Positions 43,955 to 52,569 of a DNA stretch of 64,000 nucleotides are shown here, piece after piece; the stretch's first letter is position 1; every line of letters starts with the position of its first letter. The stretch covers positions 1 to 64,000 of the forward strand of contig CAYMDO010000009.1 in the NCBI GenBank assembly GCA_964389365.1, in the 5' to 3' direction. The stretch is from UBA993 sp964389365 (GTDB taxonomy: Bacteria > Bacillota > Dethiobacteria > DTU022). Under the pieces are notes generated by a model. The model had not been told where the DNA came from. It ran no database searches and saw only the letters and a list, made by a program, of their open reading frames with translations. Position numbers and translations under genes: made by a program.

Positions 43955-44646
43955 TAACTTTCCTCCCTGATCTTATAACCCGTACCCCAGACGGTTAGGA
44001 TCAGGTTCGGATTGCCTGGATCCTGTTCCAGTTTTTCCCGCAAATGCCTGATGTGGACATCCACCGTCCGGACATCGCCATAATAATCATAACCCCAGAC
44101 CTGCTCTAACAGCTGTTCACGGGAGTAAACATTACCCGCGTTGGCCACCAGGAAACTTAATAAGGCAAACTCTTTTGAGGTGAGGCTGATCTCCCTGCCG
44201 TCGAGGCGCACGCGGTGTTGCAGCAAATCCACGTGAAGGCTGCCGATCTGGGCAGTCTTTTTTATTTCTTCTTCGCGGAAAAGGCTTCGCCTGAGGATCG
44301 CCTTTATTCTTGCCACCAGCTCCCGTGAGTTAAAGGGCTTCGTCAGGTAATCGTCGGCGCCCAATTCCAGGCCAAGCACTTTATCTATATCTTCGCCACG
44401 TGCTGTCAGCATAATGATCGGCACATCGGTTTTTTTCCGGATCCGGCGGCAGACTTCAAACCCGTCAACCAGAGGCAGCATTAAGTCCAGCACCACTATA
44501 TCCGGCTTCAGGCCAAAAACTTTATTGAGCGCCTCTTCACCATCATAAGCCTGTTCAACCCTAAAACCTTCCTTTTCAAGATTAAAAGCCAGAGCTTTAA
44601 CCAGGGTTTTTTCATCGTCAACCACCAAAACCAGCTCATTGCTCAT
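43954..44646 (-). CDS. OmpR/PhoB-family response regulator
   Basis: The 230-residue regulator has a receiver domain with acidic Asp10-Asp11, phosphoacceptor Asp54 (VVLDLMLP), Thr81 (IMLTARGED) and Lys103 (YLTKPFN). The C-terminal winged-helix DNA-binding domain is VDLLQHRVRLDGREI, FALLSFLVANAGNVYSREQL and VDVHIRHLREKLE. It is paired with the kinase gene immediately downstream. PhoP/WalR-like by appearance; its target genes are not identifiable here, though the GerMN gene is an obvious candidate. Confidence 0.94.
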   Translation of the reverse strand: MSNELVLVVDDEKTLVKALAFNLEKEGFRVEQAYDGEEALNKVFGLKPDIVVLDLMLPLVDGFEVCRRIRKKTDVPIIMLTARGEDIDKVLGLELGADDYLTKPFNSRELVARIKAILRRSLFREEEIKKTAQIGSLHVDLLQHRVRLDGREISLTSKEFALLSFLVANAGNVYSREQLLEQVWGYDYYGDVRTVDVHIRHLREKLEQDPGNPNLILTVWGTGYKIREES

Positions 44647-44664
44647 CAGCCAACGCCTCCCTGA

Positions 44665-45312
44665 TTATGCCGGATGGTAATATCTCATGATCTCCTTAAA
44701 ATCAGCCCATACATCTTTCTTTTTGCCCGGATCGCGCAGGAGAGCCGCCGGATGAAAGGTGGCAATCATACGCCTGCCATCTACCTGGTGCCATTGTCCC
44801 CTGCTGCGGGTAATTGTCGCTTTACTGTCAAGCAGGGTTCTCAAAGCGAGGGCCCCCAGGCAGACAATAATTTCCGGGTTAATCAGTTCTACCTGTTTGC
44901 GCAAGTAAGGCAGGCATGAATACACTTCCTGCTGCATCGGCTGGCGGTTTCCGGGAGGGCGGCATTTAACTACATTTGCGATGTAGAGATCGCGGCGACT
45001 GATAGAAGCCGCATCAAGGATCCGGTCAAGCAGTTGGCCGGCTTTCCCCACGAAGGGGATACCGATCCTGTCTTCATCTGCGCCCGGACCTTCGCCAATA
45101 AGCATCAGGCGGGCTTTCGGGTTTCCGTCACCGAAGACAACCCGGCTGCAGCCGTTGCGCAAAACACAGCGGTTGCAAGCCAGGCAATCAGCTTTTAACT
45201 GATCCAGCAAAACATCCGGTCCGAGCTCACGGCCCCCCTGTGTTTTCTGCCCGCCCCCTGCCGCATTCGCCAGGTCGAAGATCGTTTGCTGTCGGTCAGT
45301 AATCTCAATCAC
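44665..45312 (-). CDS. Family 4 (iron-sulfur) uracil-DNA glycosylase
   Basis: The 215-residue protein has the type 4 UDG motif GEGPGADEDRIGIPFVGKAG, the second active-site motif TFHPAALLRDP, and [4Fe-4S] ligands CLACNRC near the N-terminus with further Cys in the VYSCLPYL region. It removes uracil from DNA arising by cytosine deamination. This type is common in thermophiles and Clostridia. It lies 18 bases upstream of the response regulator gene on the same strand. The gap 45313-45449 shows no gene. Confidence 0.9.
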   Translation of the reverse strand: MIEITDRQQTIFDLANAAGGGQKTQGGRELGPDVLLDQLKADCLACNRCVLRNGCSRVVFGDGNPKARLMLIGEGPGADEDRIGIPFVGKAGQLLDRILDAASISRRDLYIANVVKCRPPGNRQPMQQEVYSCLPYLRKQVELINPEIIVCLGALALRTLLDSKATITRSRGQWHQVDGRRMIATFHPAALLRDPGKKKDVWADFKEIMRYYHPA

Positions 45313-45449
45313 CTGCGCAGTAATCGCTTATCGGATGCTGCCTTTCCGGCAGCCATTCTAACAATGGTTTCAACGTAAACAAGGAATTTTCCTGCCCTGG
45401 CTGGCCCTGATGCCGGAGTGGGAGTTTGGCAATAATTTGAATCAACCGA

Positions 45450-46559
45450 TCACTCGGGTGGAGCAAACAACAGCAGCTGTCGGTTTTGATGCCGCTCCAC
45501 TGCCAGGGCCAGGAGCCGGTCAACGAGGTCCCTGTATATTAAACCGCTTGCTTCAAACATTTTCGGGTACATGCTGATACTTGTAAAACCCGGAAGCGTA
45601 TTGATTTCATTTAATATTACGCTCAGGTCGCTTCTCCGGATGAAAAAGTCAACCCGGGCAAGGCCGGAGGCCTCAACTGCCTGAAAAGCGCGCACCGCGT
45701 AATCCTTAATCCGGTTTTCAAGCTCCGGGCCGAGTTCTACGGGCACTACCAGGCCGGACCGATCATCTATATATTTTGCCCGGTAATCATAGAAATCGTT
45801 ACAGGGTATAACTTCCCCGGGCCTTGAAGCGATTGCTGCATTATTGCCGATAACACCGCACTCAATTTCACGGCCATTAACGTATTGTTCAATGAGCAGT
45901 TTGTGGTCATAAAGCAGGGCCTCCCCTACAGCTGCATTCAGTTCTTCAGGGCTGAATGCCTTTGATATACCGACACTCGACCCCAGGTTTGAAGGTTTAA
46001 CAAACGCCGGATAACCGAGTTCTTCCCGGACCCGGTCAAGCCACCTATCCTGCCCGCTCAGCCACTGTTCCCTGTACATAACCAGATAAGGCGTTACGGG
46101 AAGCCCTGCTTCCCGGAAAAGAACTTTCATCACCGCCTTATCCATGCCGGTGCTGGAAGCAAGCACACCTGAACCGACATAGGGCAATCCGGCCATTTCG
46201 AATAGTCCCTGGATTGTCCCGTCTTCGCCAAAAGTACCGTGCAAAACCGGGAAAGCCAGATCAATCGCTTCAAAACTCCAGGAATCCGACATTCCCGGAT
46301 TTTTTACCAGAAGCCCGGGCGCTGTTGGATCGGTCACAAAGACAACCGGACCGGCTTTTTCAGGCCGGCGATTTTCCCACAGTGACAACCAGGCATCAGG
46401 GCCGGTTAACCACGAACCATCCCTGGTTATGCCGACCGGTACAATTTCATATTTGTCCTGATCGATGGCTCCCATAATTGAGGAAGCCGAACGCAGGGAC
46501 ACAACATGCTCCCCGGAGCGCCCCCCGAAAATCACCGCAACCCTTTTCCTGTTCGTCAC
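45450..46559 (-). CDS. ddl: D-alanine-D-alanine ligase
   Basis: The 369-residue ATP-grasp ligase shows VAVIFGGRSGEHVVSLRSA, VLHGTFGEDGTIQGLFE, VKPSNLGSSVGISKAFSPEE, the omega-loop FYDYRAKY, and the metal-binding NEINTLPGFTSISMYP. The Tyr in FYDYRAKY corresponds to the residue that favours D-Ala-D-Ala over D-Ala-D-lactate in known Ddl enzymes, so vancomycin-type depsipeptide formation is not indicated. GTG at 46559 follows GGAG by 8 bases; a longer reading to 46583 lacks a ribosome site. It makes the dipeptide for peptidoglycan precursors. Confidence 0.92.
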   Translation of the reverse strand: MTNRKRVAVIFGGRSGEHVVSLRSASSIMGAIDQDKYEIVPVGITRDGSWLTGPDAWLSLWENRRPEKAGPVVFVTDPTAPGLLVKNPGMSDSWSFEAIDLAFPVLHGTFGEDGTIQGLFEMAGLPYVGSGVLASSTGMDKAVMKVLFREAGLPVTPYLVMYREQWLSGQDRWLDRVREELGYPAFVKPSNLGSSVGISKAFSPEELNAAVGEALLYDHKLLIEQYVNGREIECGVIGNNAAIASRPGEVIPCNDFYDYRAKYIDDRSGLVVPVELGPELENRIKDYAVRAFQAVEASGLARVDFFIRRSDLSVILNEINTLPGFTSISMYPKMFEASGLIYRDLVDRLLALAVERHQNRQLLLFAPPE

Positions 46560-46734
46560 ATAATCAACTCCGTGCACAGGCAAAATATGATCTAGCGGAT
46601 TTCTACAGATTATAGCATACTAAAACTAAAAGGATAACATAACGTTATTATTTATGTTCTTGCCGGCATTGCTTTATAGTATAATCAGCATCAGCGCCTA
46701 GATCATCATTTCAGAAAGCGAGGTATTTCCCTGT

Positions 46735-47958
46735 ATGCGACCGGCAGCAGTCATTCTTGGAGCAAACTTCTATACCGCCCTCGGAGCAATCCGCAGCCTC
46801 GGCCGGAGAGGAGTAGAGGTTTATGCCTTAGACTATCATTTTCCAACCGCATATGCATTGGCATCCCGTTACGTTAAAAAGAAGGTCCGCTGTCCCGATG
46901 TCAACCAGGACGAGCAGGGATTGGTTGATTTCCTGATCGAATTCGGCCGCGGTTTCCAGGATAAACCGGTATTAATGGCAACCGGCGACAGCTACGCTCT
47001 TATGGTTTCCAGGAATGCCGGCCTGCTGGCAGAATATTATCTCTTCCCGGCCCTGCCGGAAGGGCTGCTTGAGCAGATCATCGATAAGAAAGGTTTACAC
47101 GATCTGGCTGAAAAACACCGCCTGCAGGTACCTAAAACCTGTATTGTCGGCCCTCAGACCAACGCGGATGAGGTAGCCGAAAACATGCCCTACCCCTGTA
47201 TCATTAAACCCGCGTTATCCCACAAGTTTGTCAAAGTATTCAGGAAGAAATGCCTCTTTGCAACCAACCGCAAAGAGCTCTTGGCTGCCCTCAGCACTGC
47301 GCTTGAGAGCAAACTGGAAGTGATGGTACAGGAGGTGATACCCGGTTTTGACGACCAGATGTATGTATATGATATTTATGTGAACAAAGAGGGAAGGGCC
47401 ACGCACAGCCTGACCGCCCAAAAACTGCGCCAGTTTCCGATCAATTTCGGTTCTTCAACTCTGACCCACCATTTGCACGATGAAAAACTGGCAGCCATCG
47501 GCCTCGATTATATGAAACGTTTAAATTACAGGGGCTATGGTGAAATAGAGTTCAAGAAACACCCGCAAACAGGCAATTTTTATTTAATTGAAATTAACGC
47601 GCGGCTCAGCACATTAAATATTCTCTTTGACAAATGCGGAGTTGAGTTTACATATGCCATGTACTGCGATCTGATCAGGGAACCGATCCCTGATTATCAT
47701 TTAACTGAAGATCAACCCTGGGTCTTTTGGCATGCCTATGAAGATCTGATCAGCGTGATATCCTATATAAAAACAGGGCAACTTACCTTTTTCCAGGTTA
47801 TCCGCCCCTGGTTATCGCACCACAAAGCGCATGCGATCATGGCCATTGACGACCCGCTGCCTCTTTTTGCCTTTGCCCGTGTAATCATAAGCAAAGCAAC
47901 CGCCAAGATCCGGCGGACTGTTGTCGGCAGAAACTGGGGCCGATTGCCCGGTTTTTGA
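46735..47958 (+). CDS. ATP-grasp carboxylate-amine ligase, substrate unknown
   Basis: The 407-residue protein has a pre-ATP-grasp domain (AAVILGANFYTALGAIRSLG, VEVYALDYHFPTAYA), a central ATP-grasp fold (YPCIIKPALSHKFVKVF, VMVQEVIPGFDDQMYVYDIY) and the metal-binding GEIEFKKHP plus YLIEINARLSTLN. It resembles enzymes joining a carboxylate to an amine, including D-aspartate ligases of some Bacillota and capsule or peptide-tailoring ligases. It is transcribed divergently from ddl with a 175-base gap, which weakly favours a cell-wall role. The only plus-strand gene in this half of the window. Confidence 0.75.
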   Translation: MRPAAVILGANFYTALGAIRSLGRRGVEVYALDYHFPTAYALASRYVKKKVRCPDVNQDEQGLVDFLIEFGRGFQDKPVLMATGDSYALMVSRNAGLLAEYYLFPALPEGLLEQIIDKKGLHDLAEKHRLQVPKTCIVGPQTNADEVAENMPYPCIIKPALSHKFVKVFRKKCLFATNRKELLAALSTALESKLEVMVQEVIPGFDDQMYVYDIYVNKEGRATHSLTAQKLRQFPINFGSSTLTHHLHDEKLAAIGLDYMKRLNYRGYGEIEFKKHPQTGNFYLIEINARLSTLNILFDKCGVEFTYAMYCDLIREPIPDYHLTEDQPWVFWHAYEDLISVISYIKTGQLTFFQVIRPWLSHHKAHAIMAIDDPLPLFAFARVIISKATAKIRRTVVGRNWGRLPGF

Positions 47959-48025
47959 ATCGGGTAGGAGGCTGGCCCTTAGATGATTGGCAACCATCTC
48001 CCGTTTTTTATTATATCCCGGTTTT

Positions 48026-50113
48026 TTAGCTTTCTTCGACTTTGGCAGCCTTGGCTGCAGCAATCACCTGCTCGGCCACCTGATGAGGCACTTCTTCGTA
48101 ATGTGAAAAAGCCATGCTGAAGAAGCCCCTTCCCTGGGTCATTGAGCGCAAATCGATCGAGTATTTAAACATCTCTGCCAGCGGCACCTGGGCCCTGATT
48201 TTCTGCAGGCCGGCATCGGGTTCCATCCCCTGGATTCGGCCCCGTTTACTGTTCAGATCGCCCATAATATCGCCCATATAAGATTCCGGCACAACAACTT
48301 CAACATTTAAGATCGGCTCGAGCAGAACCGGGTTAGCCTGCTCCATGCCTTTTTTAAAAGCTTGCCCGGCAGCAATTTTAAAAGCCATTTCTGAGGAATC
48401 AACAGTGTGATAGGAGCCGTCAACCAGCTTGACCACAACATCGACAACTGGGTATCCGGCAACAACGCCTTCATCCATCGCCTCGCGCACACCCTTTTCT
48501 ACAGCAGGGATATACTGCCTGGGTACAGCGCCGCCAAATATTTTATCTTCGAATACCAAGCCCAGGCCGGTCTCGGCCGGTTCCATTTCAATGAAGACAT
48601 GACCGAACTGCCCCCGCCCGCCGGATTGTTTTTTATGTTTACCCTCAACCCTGGATTGGCCTTTAATCGTTTCCTTGTAAGGGACTTTCGGGGTGGTAAA
48701 GTCAACTTCGACTCCGAATTTCTGGGCCAGCCGACTGACTATAATCTCTAGGTGCAACTCGCCAAGTCCGGAGATCACAGTTTGCTTGGTTTCAGCCTTG
48801 CGTTCTAGGCGGAAGGTAGGATCTTCTTCCAGGAAACGTGAAAGCCCGCTCATCACCTTATCTTCGTCACCCTTGGTTTTCGGCACAACCGCAAAAGAGA
48901 TTACCGGCTCGGGAAAAGCTAATGGCGGAAAAACGATCGGCTTACTGCGATCACACAGGGTATCGCCGGTAGCAGTTTCCTGCAGTTTGGCAACACAGGC
49001 TATATCGCCGGTCACCACCTCTTCCATGGTAATCTGGTTTTTGCCGCGCATTGAAAATACCTGGCCGAAACGCTCGGCGGTATCTTTGGTTGAGTTGTAA
49101 ATCTGGCTGTCCGGCTTCACTGTTCCTGAGTAGACCCTGAAATAGTTGATCCTTCCCACGTAAGGGTCGGCCAGGGTTTTAAATACGAATGCGGATAGGG
49201 GCTCTTCCGGGCTTGGTCTACGGCTGGCTTCTTCTCCGTTTCCCGGAAGGTGCCCTTTCAGCTCCTGCTGGTCCAGAGGAGAAGGCAGGTACTTTTTAAT
49301 CAGGTTCAGCAAAGGTTGTGCCCCAAAATTTTTCGTAGAGGCAGCACAAAGAACCGGTACTATTTTGCCGTTCAGGACGCCCTGCCTCAGGCCGCGGTTA
49401 ACCTCGTCATCACTCAATGTTTCGCCTTCCAGGTATTTCTCCAACAGGCTGTCGTCTGCCTCGGCAACCGACTCGACCAGTTTTTCCCTTAAAGATAACG
49501 CCTGTTCGCTCAAGTCAGCCGGAATCTCCTCTTCGGTAACTTTCATCCCGTCACCGGAGAAGATCAGCGCTTTCTGCTTAATCAGGTCGACGACACCTTT
49601 AAAATTTGATTCCTTTCCAATCGGCATCTGCAGCGGCGCCACATTCAGGCCAAAATGGGTTCGAAGTTGTTCAAGGGTTTTATCAAAGTCGGCATTTTCA
49701 CGATCAAGCTTATTGATAACCACCAGGCGGGGCAGCTTAAAGTCATTGGCATAACTCCATACCTTTTCAGTCCCAACCTCTACACCGGATACTGCACAAA
49801 CTACAGTGATCACGCTATCTGCAACCCGCAAGGCCCCCAGGACATCACCGATAAAATCAAAGTAACCGGGGGTATCAAGCAGATTGACTTTGATGCCGTC
49901 CCACTCCAGGGGAGCGAGGCCGACGTTGATCGTGACCTGTTTCTTGATTTCGTCGGGATCAAAATCGGTAGTAGTGTTGCCTGCTTCGATCTTGCCCTGC
50001 CGGTTAACCGCCCCTGAGGAAAAAAGCAGCGCTTCTGTAAGTGAAGTCTTGCCGGCACCGCCGTGAGAGATTAATGCCACATTGCGAATATTTTCGCTGC
50101 TGTACTTCTTCAT
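48026..50113 (-). CDS. EF-G-like translational GTPase (EF-G2 type)
   Basis: The 695-residue protein has EF-G domain organisation: G1 SHGGAGKTSL, G3 LLDTPGYFDF, G4 VINKLDREN, domain II (FKTLADPYVGRINYFRVYSG), domain IV (QSGGRGQFGHVFIEMEP), and domain V (MGDIMGDLNSKRGRIQGM). The G3 motif has Tyr84 where canonical EF-G has the catalytic His of DTPGH, and switch I differs from the usual RGITI. This fits the EF-G-like branch rather than housekeeping fusA, which would normally lie with rpsL/rpsG/tuf. Role uncertain: an alternative elongation, recycling or ribosome-rescue factor. Confidence 0.88.
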   Translation of the reverse strand: MKKYSSENIRNVALISHGGAGKTSLTEALLFSSGAVNRQGKIEAGNTTTDFDPDEIKKQVTINVGLAPLEWDGIKVNLLDTPGYFDFIGDVLGALRVADSVITVVCAVSGVEVGTEKVWSYANDFKLPRLVVINKLDRENADFDKTLEQLRTHFGLNVAPLQMPIGKESNFKGVVDLIKQKALIFSGDGMKVTEEEIPADLSEQALSLREKLVESVAEADDSLLEKYLEGETLSDDEVNRGLRQGVLNGKIVPVLCAASTKNFGAQPLLNLIKKYLPSPLDQQELKGHLPGNGEEASRRPSPEEPLSAFVFKTLADPYVGRINYFRVYSGTVKPDSQIYNSTKDTAERFGQVFSMRGKNQITMEEVVTGDIACVAKLQETATGDTLCDRSKPIVFPPLAFPEPVISFAVVPKTKGDEDKVMSGLSRFLEEDPTFRLERKAETKQTVISGLGELHLEIIVSRLAQKFGVEVDFTTPKVPYKETIKGQSRVEGKHKKQSGGRGQFGHVFIEMEPAETGLGLVFEDKIFGGAVPRQYIPAVEKGVREAMDEGVVAGYPVVDVVVKLVDGSYHTVDSSEMAFKIAAGQAFKKGMEQANPVLLEPILNVEVVVPESYMGDIMGDLNSKRGRIQGMEPDAGLQKIRAQVPLAEMFKYSIDLRSMTQGRGFFSMAFSHYEEVPHQVAEQVIAAAKAAKVEES

Positions 50114-50222
50114 GCATCTGCCTCCTTAACTTACCCGACCGCGAAACAGTACCGGGTTGCCTATTAATAACCGCTAACACCCTATCATTATCGCCTAAAA
50201 AAAGCAAATGAACAACAACCTT

Positions 50223-50717
50223 TTAACCCAGGCGCGCTTTCACATATTCAACCAGGCCTCCGCAGGCTATCAATTCCCGCATGAACGGGGGAAAGGGCGC
50301 TGACTGGTAAACATCGCCATTCTGCAGGTTTGTGATCAGCCCCAGTTCCAGGTCCACTTTCAGGCGATCCCGGCCTGTTTTTAATGCGGTAAGATCGGCA
50401 TCACACTCAAGGATCGGCAGCCCGATATTAATCGCATTGCGGTAAAAAATGCGGGCAAAGCTGCGGGCCACCACACAGGAAATTCCGGCCCCCCTGATTG
50501 CCAGCGGTGCATGTTCGCGAGAGCTGCCGCAGCCGAAGTTGCTGCCGGCAACGATCAGATCGCCCGCCCTGACCAGCTGCGGAAACTCCGGCCAAATATC
50601 CTCCATCAGGTGCCCGGCCAGATCTTCCGGCACCGCAGTGTTGAGGTAACGGGCAGCGATGATCGCGTCAGTATCTATATTGTCGCCAAAAATCCAAACT
50701 CTGCCTTGTATGGTCAT
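50223..50717 (-). CDS. leuD: 3-isopropylmalate dehydratase small subunit
   Basis: The 164-residue swivel domain shows GRVWIFGDNIDTDAII, the substrate-binding GSNFGCGSSREHAPLAI, and CVVARSFARIFYRNAINIGLP. It completes the aconitase-type LeuCD enzyme that isomerises 2- to 3-isopropylmalate in leucine synthesis. ATG 50717 overlaps the leuC stop as TGATG, with GGAGG 7 bases upstream; a longer reading lies inside leuC. A homoaconitase or methylmalate function cannot be excluded for this short HacB-like type. Confidence 0.92.
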   Translation of the reverse strand: MTIQGRVWIFGDNIDTDAIIAARYLNTAVPEDLAGHLMEDIWPEFPQLVRAGDLIVAGSNFGCGSSREHAPLAIRGAGISCVVARSFARIFYRNAINIGLPILECDADLTALKTGRDRLKVDLELGLITNLQNGDVYQSAPFPPFMRELIACGGLVEYVKARLG

Positions 50718-52003
50718 CAACATACCTCCTCCGGGTGGACTATCCTGCCGGCGACGGCCGAAGCAGCAGCTACTGCCGGGTTGCAAAGATAAACTTCGCT
50801 CCCCGGATGCCCCATTCTCCCTACAAAATTGCGGTTGGTCGTCGAGAGGGCCTTTTCGCCTCTAGCCAGAATCCCCATATGGCCCCCAAGGCAGGGGCCG
50901 CAAGTAGGGGTGCTAACTGCAGCCTCGGCATCAACAAATATTTTCAGCAGCCCTTCCTCAAGGGCTGTGCTGAAAATATTTTGCGTGGCAGGAATCACCA
51001 GCAGCCTGACTTTTGAATTAACCTTTTTTCCTTTCAGGACTGAAGCTGCTGCCCTTAAATCTTCAATACGTCCATTGGTGCATGAACCGATAACCACCTG
51101 ATCCAAATAGATATTTTTTGCCTCAGAGACCGGAAACACATTATCAGGCGAAGGAGGGAAAGCAACCTGCGGTTCCAGGCCGGAGACATCATAGCTGAAG
51201 ACTTTTTCATAAGCCGCGTCGGAATCACTGTATACCGGAACGTAGGGACGGTCAACCCTGTTTTTCAGATAGTCAAAAGTGATCCGGTCGGGCTGAACAT
51301 AACCACACTTTCCGCCGGCTTCGATCGCCATATTGGCCATAGTCAGCCTGCTGTCCATCGATAAGCCGTCGATTACGGGGCCGGCAAATTCCATCGCCCG
51401 GTAGCGTGCACCTTCAACCCCGATCTGGCCGATTGTAAATAGGATCAGGTCTTTTCCGCTAACCCATGGAGCGAGCTTCCCGGAAAACTCAAAACGCATG
51501 GTCGCCGGTACTTTAAACCAGGTTTCGCCGATTGCCATTGCCGCTGCCAGGTCAGTACTGCCGACACCGGTGGCAAAGGCACCGAGCGCCCCGTACGTAC
51601 AGGTATGTGAATCGGCTCCGATAATCACCGCACCGGGCCAGACCAGCCCCTTTTCGGGGAGCAGGGCGTGCTCGATGCCCATTCTTCCAACATCGTAGAA
51701 ATGCCTGATCCCATGCTGATCGGCAAAACGGCGGATAATCCGGACCTGTTCTGCAGAGGCAATATCTTTACTCGGGGTAAAATGATCGGGTACCAGGACT
51801 ATCAATTCAGGGTCAAAAACCTGATCAAGCCCGAAACGCTCGAACTCCCTGATTGCCACCGGAGCTGTTACATCATTGCCTAAGGCCAGATCAACCTTAA
51901 CCATGACCAGATCGCCAGGCGTTACCTTCTCCCGGCCGGCTTTCGCCGCCAGGATCTTCTCCACCATTGTTGAACCGTATTGCCGGGCCTGTACTGTGTT
52001 CAT
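50717..52003 (-). CDS. leuC: 3-isopropylmalate dehydratase large subunit
   Basis: The 428-residue protein carries aconitase motifs: PDHFTPSKDIASAEQV, IGADSHTCTYGALGAFATGVGS, and the [4Fe-4S] ligand Cys in VVIGSCTNGRIEDL and PTCGPCLGGHMG. Length is that of the HacA/LeuC subgroup found in Clostridia and archaea. It is overlapped by leuD. It follows ilvN after 71 bases; the usual ilvC and leuA are missing between them. Confidence 0.92.
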   Translation of the reverse strand: MNTVQARQYGSTMVEKILAAKAGREKVTPGDLVMVKVDLALGNDVTAPVAIREFERFGLDQVFDPELIVLVPDHFTPSKDIASAEQVRIIRRFADQHGIRHFYDVGRMGIEHALLPEKGLVWPGAVIIGADSHTCTYGALGAFATGVGSTDLAAAMAIGETWFKVPATMRFEFSGKLAPWVSGKDLILFTIGQIGVEGARYRAMEFAGPVIDGLSMDSRLTMANMAIEAGGKCGYVQPDRITFDYLKNRVDRPYVPVYSDSDAAYEKVFSYDVSGLEPQVAFPPSPDNVFPVSEAKNIYLDQVVIGSCTNGRIEDLRAAASVLKGKKVNSKVRLLVIPATQNIFSTALEEGLLKIFVDAEAAVSTPTCGPCLGGHMGILARGEKALSTTNRNFVGRMGHPGSEVYLCNPAVAAASAVAGRIVHPEEVC

Positions 52004-52074
52004 ATGCTTTCCTCTTTCTGTAAGTAGCTAGATCATTCCAAGATACAAAAACTGTGTAAACCTGATTGAAATAA

Positions 52075-52569
52075 TTACGCTTCCCGGGTTGTTTTCGCTC
52101 CCCGTAGCAAAGCAACTTTGCCTGTGCGAACAATCTCCCTGATCCCAAAGTGGTCAAGCATCATTTTTATTGCCTCCAGCTTGTCTTCGGTTCCGGTTAC
52201 CTCAATAATCATTGAGTCGGGCGAGACATCAACCACCTTGCCCCTGAAAGTCTCAACAATTTGCTGGATATCGCTGCGATTTCCGGTCTCGGCCCTGACC
52301 TTGATCAACATCAGTTCCCGCATAACCGATGGTTCTTTTGACAGATTGCTGACTTTCAGCACGTTGATCAGCTTATGCAGCTGTTTCATCACCTGTTCAA
52401 TAACCGGATCGTTGCCCTCAACTGTGATTGTCATGCGGGCCACGCCGGGTGTGACTGTTTCCCCGACAGCAATGTTCTCAATATTAAACCCGCGCCTGCT
52501 GAACAAACCAGATATCCTTGTCAGGGCGCCGGCTTTATTTTCTACAAGTATGGCCAGAACATGTTTCAT
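52075..52569 (-). CDS. ilvN: Acetolactate synthase small (regulatory) subunit
   Basis: The 164-residue protein has the N-terminal ACT domain (KHVLAILVENKAGALTRISGLF, RRGFNIENIAVGET) and the IlvN C-terminal domain (RELMLIKVRAETGNRSDIQQ, IIEVTGTEDKLEAI). It stimulates the catalytic subunit and confers valine feedback inhibition. The start overlaps the ilvB stop by 4 bases (ATGA). Confidence 0.94.
   Translation of the reverse strand: MKHVLAILVENKAGALTRISGLFSRRGFNIENIAVGETVTPGVARMTITVEGNDPVIEQVMKQLHKLINVLKVSNLSKEPSVMRELMLIKVRAETGNRSDIQQIVETFRGKVVDVSPDSMIIEVTGTEDKLEAIKMMLDHFGIREIVRTGKVALLRGAKTTREA

Noticed and set aside
46657..46685. Promoter for the ATP-grasp gene
   Set aside because: TATAAT at 46680-46685 is good, but no -35 with acceptable spacing was found (TTGCCG is only 14 bases away).
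47981..48012. Terminator between the ATP-grasp gene and the EF-G-like gene
   Set aside because: AGATG/CATCT gives only a 5-bp stem with a 9-base loop; a CCGTTTTTT tract follows, but the hairpin is too weak to call.
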